Below, piece by piece: positions 7,431 through 12,223 of a stretch of DNA of 12,223 nt (position 1 is the stretch's first letter; each line of letters begins with the position of its first letter). Position numbers and translations under genes: made by a program. Source of the DNA: an uncultured Coriobacteriales bacterium (GTDB lineage Bacteria > Actinomycetota > Coriobacteriia > Coriobacteriales > Atopobiaceae). The notes under the pieces were generated by a model, which ran no database searches, was not told the DNA's origin, and saw only the letters and a program-made list of their open reading frames with translations. The stretch spans positions 1 through 12,223 of the forward strand of contig CAMZCV010000010.1 in assembly GCA_947305035.1 (NCBI GenBank). Reading direction: 5' to 3'.

Positions 7431-7925
7431 ATGGCATTCTGGCAACGCGGCGATGCATTCAACCGGTGGATCAGCGAGGAGATTGCAGGCAGGAATCCCG
7501 TTCTCTGCGTGGGGAGCAGCGAGGGCATCAGCGGCATCACCCGCACCTGCACTGACTTCGAGCATCTTGACGCCGCAGTTGAGAGCTTCGGGGCCGTCTT
7601 GTTCGTGGAATCGCTGCCCTCGATCAACGCTCGCTGGACACTCAGGAAGGCAAAAGCGCTGGTACGGCAGGGTGGCAGAATCGTTCTTGCGGGCGTCACC
7701 TCCCCCACCAACCCGCTTATCTACGCTGTCGAGGCGATGCGCGTCGTCCCCAACGGAATTGTCTCGCTCCTCCGCGGAGAGCGCTCATCCAACGGGAGCA
7801 GAGCCGCGTCGTCTCCCCTTCCCAAGATGGCGGAGATTCGCGCGCTCGTGGAAGCGGAGCTTCCCGGTGCGCAGATTCAGCAAGCACTGGGCAACCGCTA
7901 TCTCGTGGTCTGGGACAAGAGCTGA
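7431..7925 (+). CDS. Small methyltransferase-like protein lacking the second SAM motif (164 aa)
   Basis: The ATG at 7431 is preceded by AAAGGA (7417-7422). VLCVGSSEGISG (24-35) matches the shape of class I SAM-methyltransferase motif I, AVLFVESLPSI (55-65) the motif III/IV strand, and AKALVRQGGRIVLAG (74-88) the post-IV 'rvLrpGGr' turn. The C-terminus, ALGNRYLVVWDKS, resembles the last two strands of the fold. The stretch that normally holds beta-2 and the acidic SAM-ribose residue between motifs I and III is nearly absent, and the motif I acid position is Cys (C26). Either SAM is not bound or it is bound differently. The protein could be a degenerate methyltransferase with a structural role. 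It sits alone between two copies of the 74-bp element. Confidence 0.75.
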   Translation: MAFWQRGDAFNRWISEEIAGRNPVLCVGSSEGISGITRTCTDFEHLDAAVESFGAVLFVESLPSINARWTLRKAKALVRQGGRIVLAGVTSPTNPLIYAVEAMRVVPNGIVSLLRGERSSNGSRAASSPLPKMAEIRALVEAELPGAQIQQALGNRYLVVWDKS

Positions 7926-7967
7926 ACAAGCCCGAGCTGGCAGGGCAAGAGCACTCCCCCATGGCAA

Positions 7968-8041
7968 AATTACCGACTATAGCGAACCGGAGCATTGCTC
8001 AACTGGCCTTTTCCCGCTCAACGCTTCTATAGTCGGTAATT
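7968..8041 (+). repeat. 74-bp inverted-arm element, copy 3 of 3
   Basis: Arms 7968-7982 and 8027-8041 are identical to those of copies 1 and 2, again 44 bp apart. The centre could form GAGC (7990-7993) with GCTC (7997-8000). TATAGT (8028-8033) lies 17 bp past GGCCTT (8005-8010). It starts 42 bp after the methyltransferase-like stop and ends 50 bp before the next ATG. Confidence 0.93.
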
Positions 8042-8091
8042 CCATCCGCGGGAGTGCATCCAAAAGGAGATTGGAACAGAAAGGGGCAGGC

Positions 8092-8961
8092 ATGCACGCA
8101 CGGGGACGAGACGCGCTCGAGGCGCTGGCACAGCGTTATCCGCAGCTCTTCGTCGCACCTGCCGAAGGCGCCCAAGACGCCCACCGCATGGCGTCTGCCA
8201 GGGGCATCGCTCCGGATGGGGCCAATCTCGACCACTTCATCACCACCCCCGACGACGAGCTGCGCGAGGTGAATACGCCAACAGGGCCCATCGAGGTGCT
8301 GTTCCTGAAGAACCGTTCCGATTTCGAGACGTTCCTGCAGATAATCGGCCACAAGTCGAACCCCGTGCCCATAGCGCGCACAGTGGGAGCCATCACGTTC
8401 CGCGGGATGGCCGATTGGGGCAAGGTTTCGAAGGCCTATGCGGATTACCTGGCCTCCGGCGGCACCGACTGGCCTGCGGAATTCATGCGACTCGCCAAGC
8501 AACCGGGCGCCTTCCGCGGCGAGCTCATCATCATCTCCGAAGGCCCCTACAGCAACATCTCAGCAGCTCAAACGCCCTTTAGCGAGGCTGATTGGCTGCG
8601 CGTCTCGCGCGAGGTGCGTCTTCACCACGAGTGCGCGCACGTGGTATGCCGCCGTGTGATGCCCGAGGATATCCTGCCCGTATGGGACGAGGTCACGGCC
8701 GATGTCGTGGGTCTGCTCTGCGCAACGGGGAGCTACGATGCAACGCTCGCAGCGCTCTTCCTCGGCGTCACGCACGAGGGCTTCACGGGCGGCAGGCTGA
8801 GCGAATACCTTACCGAGGAGCAGCTCGCCCGCATCGACGCGATCGCTCCCGAGGTCTTCGGCGCGCTCAAGAAGATTGAGGCCCGCACGATGTGCGAGCC
8901 TCCGGATGATCCGTTCACGTTCTTGCTGGACCTCAAGCGAGATCCGCTGATAGGCTACTAA
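8092..8961 (+). CDS. Putative zinc metallopeptidase (HExxH zincin), function unknown
   Basis: 289 aa. The ATG at 8092 has AAGGGG (8081-8086) in front. The frame is open far upstream, but that stretch runs through element 3 and the previous gene. The key motif is HHECAH (178-183), an HExxH zinc site with H179, E180 and H183. It is followed about 17 residues later by WDEVTADVVGL (198-208), where an acidic residue (E200 or D204) could be the third ligand, as in gluzincin-like families. The upstream half alternates strands and helices (GPIEVLFLKN, TFRGMADWGKVSKAYADYL, RGELIIISEGPYS). There is no signal peptide or membrane span, so it is cytoplasmic. I do not recognise a characterised family, and the substrate is unknown. 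It is the third gene placed directly after a 74-bp element, and its stop overlaps the next gene tail to tail. Confidence 0.85.
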   Translation: MHARGRDALEALAQRYPQLFVAPAEGAQDAHRMASARGIAPDGANLDHFITTPDDELREVNTPTGPIEVLFLKNRSDFETFLQIIGHKSNPVPIARTVGAITFRGMADWGKVSKAYADYLASGGTDWPAEFMRLAKQPGAFRGELIIISEGPYSNISAAQTPFSEADWLRVSREVRLHHECAHVVCRRVMPEDILPVWDEVTADVVGLLCATGSYDATLAALFLGVTHEGFTGGRLSEYLTEEQLARIDAIAPEVFGALKKIEARTMCEPPDDPFTFLLDLKRDPLIGY

Positions 8962-9155
8962 CCGATAAAACCCAGCTGCTTGGCCTGCTCCATGTACTTG
9001 GGAAGGTCGGCAAGGGAGATCGCCACATCGTGCTTGTTGGCGAACTCCATGAACTCCTTGATGGAGATCTTGCCGTCTGCCAGGATGTCGGCAACCTCCT
9101 TCTGAAGCGCCGGATCGGTCTGATACTGCTGGACGAGCTCGTCAACTGTTGCCAT
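8958..9155 (-). CDS. Small 65-aa protein, weakly Nif11-leader-like
   Basis: The ATG at 9155-9153 has a strong AAAGGAG ribosome site. The protein is acidic and helical: VDELVQQYQTDPALQKEVAD (4-23), ADGKISIKEFMEFANKH (26-42), then DLPKYMEQAKQLGFIG to the end. The DPALQKE stretch and the A-x4-V helix recall Nif11-type RiPP leader peptides, while 'ADGKISIKEF' looks like part of an EF-hand loop. Neither match is complete and there is no Cys/Ser/Thr-rich core peptide or modification enzyme nearby. The stop codon overlaps that of the zincin gene by 4 bp (8958-8961), so the two transcripts converge with no terminator between them. Confidence 0.75.
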   Translation of the reverse strand: MATVDELVQQYQTDPALQKEVADILADGKISIKEFMEFANKHDVAISLADLPKYMEQAKQLGFIG

Positions 9156-9453
9156 TTGCCTGCTCCTTTCCTCATAGGACTGAACTACCGCGCTGCAATC
9201 AGCGTAGCAGCACTCCCCTTTACCCGACGCTCGTAGGCAGGCAAACGCATGCAGACTGTCGGTAAGTCACTGAACCGCCCATAACGCACGTGCTCTCCAA
9301 GCGATTCAGCCGCTCAACCAGCGGAAAACCGCCGCTTTTGCGGATAGTCATCCTACGAGGTTAACTTGATGAATTATGATGAATGCATCTGTATCTGCGG
9401 AACAATTATTGCTTTTTCCTTGCCATTGACTGCAATAGATGGAGCTGTTCGAA
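9156..9453. other. Divergent intergenic region with likely adhesin promoter
   Basis: This 298-bp gap holds the starts of the 65-aa gene (leftwards) and the adhesin gene (rightwards). The part from 9361 to 9440 is clearly AT-richer than its surroundings and is where I expect the adhesin promoter. TATGAT at 9375-9380 is a near-consensus -10 without a good -35, and TTGCTT at 9409-9414 has only a weak -10 after it. Small inverted repeats occur at 9191-9204 (CGCTG/CAGCG) and 9310-9324 (CCGCT/AGCGG). No RNA gene or convincing ORF was seen. Confidence 0.35.
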
Positions 9454-12223
9454 ATGCTATCCATGGGTAAAGCTCGCAAGCGGACGGTCTTGTCCCTTTG
9501 TGCGATCATCCTCGCGGTTCTCTTCCTGTTCCCCGCTTCGGCGTTTGCCGAAGGGTCAAGGGCAACCTTTGCGCCAGCGTCCAGCGTGAGGAGCACGTGG
9601 ACCAGCCTAGCTGGAAGCCGCGACAACGTGAAGGCCATCCGCCAGTATTCCGGAAGCTCGATGCCCGAGGGAGTCAATGCGAGCATCGTCTCGGCCAGCA
9701 CCTCCGAGACACCCATCTACTCCTGGTTCGACAATGGGGTCATCTACTACTGGTCGGAGGATACCCATCCCTACACAAACCCCAACTCGAGCTACATGTT
9801 CAACGGGTTCACGCAGGCAACTTTCATCGATGTCGCACCGTTCGACACATCCAAGACAACCGACATGGAAGCCATGTTCGCAAACTGCAGAAACCTCGAG
9901 ACGCTCGATGTTAGCGGCTTCGACACCTCGAACGTGCGCTGCATGTACTGCATGTTCTACAACTGCACCAGTTTGAAGACGCTCGATGTCAGCCACTTCA
10001 ACACATCCAGGACAACTGCGTCGTCCGACGAAAACTACGGCAGCATGTGCGGCATGTTCCTCTACTGCTCGAGCCTTACCGAGCTCGACCTCTCGAGCTT
10101 CGACATGACGCAGACCAGCTGGGTCTATCACACCCAGAACATGTTCCCCGGATGCTCGAGCCTCGAGAAACTCACGCTTGGCCCCAAGAACTGGTTCAAC
10201 GTCCACACCGCGCTCAGCGGCAGCTGGACGCAAGAGGGTACCGGACTCACCTTGGGCGGTGGATCGCTCTGCACCCAATACACCGGGGCCAACGCCTTCT
10301 CCCTCTCGGGCACATGGATCCGCAACTTGCCCGAGGGCCACTACTACCGCACCGACGGCAGCCTGGGCGACAGCAACCTTTGGGAAGTGCACACGCCCGA
10401 CGACCGCTTCAAGGGCTACTGCCTCAACCTCAACAGGTTCGGCGTGGGCGAAGAGCTCGACCGCGTCATGGCGGATGACGACTCCTCCATCGTCGAGCTG
10501 CTCTGCACGGCGAGCGAGGGAAGCACGCATGGCTCGGCTCCGCTGGGATCCACCATGCGCGAGGCGCTCATCACCCTGATCTACTACGGCTGGCCCAACG
10601 ACGCCGCAGGGATCCAAGAGCGCTATGGCCTGTCCGACCAGGAATACCTCGAGATCACCCAAAACGCCGTCTGGGATTTCACCGATAGATACGACTCTCC
10701 CGCCGGTCCCACACTCTACGAGGGAACCAGCCTCGACGCATACAACGATCTGGTTTCGCAGCGCTATAGCAACATCGAGGGCACCTACATCCTCTTCCTG
10801 TACAAGGCGTGGGATGGCACCAAGCAGAACCTGCTCTCCATCATGGGCGTCGACGATCAGGAATACGGCGGCGTGTCGGTGCGCAAGCAGAACGCGAACG
10901 GCTCCGAGAACCTTGCCGGCGCCGAGTTCACCATCTACGACGCCGACGGCAACGCTGTCGGCACCATGACCACCTCGGAAAACGGCGTTGCGTTCATCTG
11001 CAGGACAGACCACACGGAGGGTCTGCCCCTTGGCAAGTACACCGTACGCGCGACGAAGCCTCCCGCGGGATATACGCCCTCCAGCGACGTGTTCCATTTC
11101 GAGATCACCGAGGCCAACGAGATCGTAACCATTGGCGCACGCTTCTTCGAGGGAACCGAGGCCATCCCCGAGGAGATGATCTTCTACGACACCCATGACG
11201 ATACGTACGTCGGAGGCGGCGTAGGCGTCATCAAGCAGTCGGATACCAATAAGACGCTCGTAGGAGCCGAGTTCACCATCTACGACGCTGAAGGCAACGA
11301 GGTTACCACGCTCGTGACCAACAACGCGGGCGTCGCCGCAACGGGCAAGCAGGACCTGCCGCTCGGAACCTATACGATCAAGGAAACGAGGTCGCCCGAG
11401 GGCTACTCGATCACCAACGAGTCGCAGACCTTCACGATTTCGGAGAACTTCGAGTTCAAGACGTTCACGTTCACCGATAACGAGAAGCACGGCTCCATCA
11501 CGCTTCAGGCGCAGAAGGTGCTCGAAGGCGAGGATGCCGAGCTCCAAGAGGGGATGTTCACCTTCGAGCTTCTGGACGACCACGGCAACGTCATCCAGAC
11601 AGTCACCAACAATGCCGACGGCAGCGTGGTGTTCAACACCATCGAGTACACGCCCGACGATCTGGGCTACAAGAACTACAGCATCCGCGAGGTCATCGGC
11701 ACCACCCCCGGCATCCGTTACGACCGCCATCAGGAATCCGTCACCGTGACCATCTACGATACGGGCGATAGCACGCTGAGCTGCACTGCCATCTACGACT
11801 CCGACGGAGCTGTGTTCACGAATACGGAGAGCGAGATCAAATACGATGTCGAGATTCTCAAGAAGAAGCTCGGCACGGACACAGCAGTCGAGGGCGCCGC
11901 TCTGGAGGTTCGCGACCCCGCGGGCCGTCTTGTGGAAAGCTGGACCAGCAGCACAGAGGCCCATGTCATCACCCTCGAGCCCGGCACCTTCATCCTTAGG
12001 GAAACTTCCGCACCGAACGGCTACTACGAGATCGCCGATGTCAGGTTCACCGTCAGCGAGGACGGTACGCTGAGCTGCGAGGGCGGCGCAGTGGGTATCG
12101 ACGGGCTCTCGCTCACAGCCTACGACCAGTCCATCCCCTCCACCGAGATCGAGATCTGCAAGGTGGATGACGAGAGCGGAGAGGCGCTCGAGGGCGCCGA
12201 GTTCACGCTCGAGGGACCGGAGG
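9454..12223 (+). CDS. Secreted thioester/isopeptide surface adhesin with BspA-like LRRs and SpaA repeats (partial, C-terminus off the window)
   Basis: 923 codons are visible. The ATG at 9454 has GGAG at 9441-9444; an in-frame ATG at 9463 is too far from it. Residues 1-32 are a signal peptide (KARKR, hydrophobic core, cleavage after SAFA). Residues 110-247 hold about four BspA-like leucine-rich units (MF..C..L..LDVS.FDTS). Residues 300-465 fit a thioester domain: GYCLNL with C323 and ITQNAVW with Q403, the Cys-Gln pair that forms the reactive bond in such adhesins. SpaA/CnaB domains follow at about 472-580, 588-677, 797-892 and 899 onward, with an FctA-like pilin domain at 682-792 (K688, E746, N790). 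Residues K594, E644 and N676 complete domain 2. Such proteins are anchored to the wall by a C-terminal sorting signal, here outside the window. A host-binding role is the family inference. Confidence 0.93.
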   Translation, partial: MLSMGKARKRTVLSLCAIILAVLFLFPASAFAEGSRATFAPASSVRSTWTSLAGSRDNVKAIRQYSGSSMPEGVNASIVSASTSETPIYSWFDNGVIYYWSEDTHPYTNPNSSYMFNGFTQATFIDVAPFDTSKTTDMEAMFANCRNLETLDVSGFDTSNVRCMYCMFYNCTSLKTLDVSHFNTSRTTASSDENYGSMCGMFLYCSSLTELDLSSFDMTQTSWVYHTQNMFPGCSSLEKLTLGPKNWFNVHTALSGSWTQEGTGLTLGGGSLCTQYTGANAFSLSGTWIRNLPEGHYYRTDGSLGDSNLWEVHTPDDRFKGYCLNLNRFGVGEELDRVMADDDSSIVELLCTASEGSTHGSAPLGSTMREALITLIYYGWPNDAAGIQERYGLSDQEYLEITQNAVWDFTDRYDSPAGPTLYEGTSLDAYNDLVSQRYSNIEGTYILFLYKAWDGTKQNLLSIMGVDDQEYGGVSVRKQNANGSENLAGAEFTIYDADGNAVGTMTTSENGVAFICRTDHTEGLPLGKYTVRATKPPAGYTPSSDVFHFEITEANEIVTIGARFFEGTEAIPEEMIFYDTHDDTYVGGGVGVIKQSDTNKTLVGAEFTIYDAEGNEVTTLVTNNAGVAATGKQDLPLGTYTIKETRSPEGYSITNESQTFTISENFEFKTFTFTDNEKHGSITLQAQKVLEGEDAELQEGMFTFELLDDHGNVIQTVTNNADGSVVFNTIEYTPDDLGYKNYSIREVIGTTPGIRYDRHQESVTVTIYDTGDSTLSCTAIYDSDGAVFTNTESEIKYDVEILKKKLGTDTAVEGAALEVRDPAGRLVESWTSSTEAHVITLEPGTFILRETSAPNGYYEIADVRFTVSEDGTLSCEGGAVGIDGLSLTAYDQSIPSTEIEICKVDDESGEALEGAEFTLEGPE

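Noticed and set aside
5919..8041. The 74-bp elements as integron attC sites
   Set aside because: They lack the RYYYAAC/GTTRRRY core sites and no integrase gene is in view. The arms are perfectly conserved, whereas attC sites conserve structure more than sequence.
5919..8041. The 74-bp elements as rho-independent terminators
   Set aside because: The arms are AT-rich, 44 bases apart and not followed by a steady U-run, and two copies lie much closer to the next gene than a terminator needs.
5919..8041. The elements as a CRISPR array
   Set aside because: Only three copies exist, separated by whole genes rather than short spacers, and there are no cas genes.
5912..8050. Target-site duplications around the 74-bp elements, as expected of MITEs
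   Set aside because: The bases just outside the arms differ left to right in all three copies. A mobile origin is therefore possible but not supported.
7453..8961. Extended 502-codon frame ending in the zincin
   Set aside because: The extra 213 codons pass through the methyltransferase-like gene in another frame and through element 3. A good ribosome site precedes the ATG at 8092.
9310..9345. Terminator hairpins CCGCT/AGCGG and CCGC-TTTT-GCGG
   Set aside because: The stems are only 4-5 bp and no T-run follows on either strand in the right place.
9607..11964. A 785-codon open frame on the minus strand across the adhesin
   Set aside because: It runs antisense to a gene with a signal peptide and clear domains. 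Its composition is that of a GC-rich shadow frame and it has no recognisable motif.

Overview
The window is GC-rich, densely coded bacterial DNA. The mixture of genes points to a Gram-positive, probably gut-associated Coriobacteriia-type actinobacterium (Collinsella/Olsenella-like). The clues are a BspA-LRR/thioester/SpaA-repeat surface adhesin, a TIR-propeller membrane protein, a CmpB-type membrane protein and a coriobacterial-style DUF559/Vsr-like nuclease-fold protein. The taxonomic call is inference from gene content and base composition. No rRNA, tRNA, CRISPR array, integrase or transposase was found.

Layout. Bases 1-3493 are on the minus strand. Reading leftwards they hold a 56-aa small protein with its own rho-independent terminator, a multi-pass membrane protein with a CmpB-like (PF06541-type) C-terminal half, and a zinc-ribbon/TIR/transmembrane/beta-propeller protein that runs off the left edge. 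From 3791 the plus strand carries an uncharacterised 214-aa protein followed 10 bases later by a MATE-family efflux transporter.

Bases 5919-8961 are the most unusual part. Three copies of an exactly 74-bp element alternate with three otherwise unrelated genes, all in one direction. Each element has perfect 15-bp inverted arms (AATTACCGACTATAG / CTATAGTCGGTAATT) around a diverged 44-bp centre. The genes are a Vsr/DUF559-like nuclease-fold protein, a pared-down methyltransferase-like protein and a zincin-type putative metallopeptidase. The repeating element-gene layout looks like a set of cassettes or a regulon. The only well-conserved internal block of the element falls at -35 spacing from a TATAGT hexamer in the right arm, so the elements may be promoters, possibly controlled as a group. 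A mobile palindromic repeat is the main alternative.

The right end holds a 65-aa minus-strand protein that overlaps the zincin gene tail to tail by 4 bp. After a 298-bp AT-richer gap comes a large secreted adhesin, open at the right edge. Its order is signal peptide, BspA-like leucine-rich repeats, thioester domain (Cys323/Gln403), SpaA/CnaB domains and one FctA-like pilin domain. The first SpaA domain appears to have lost the residues needed for its isopeptide bond.
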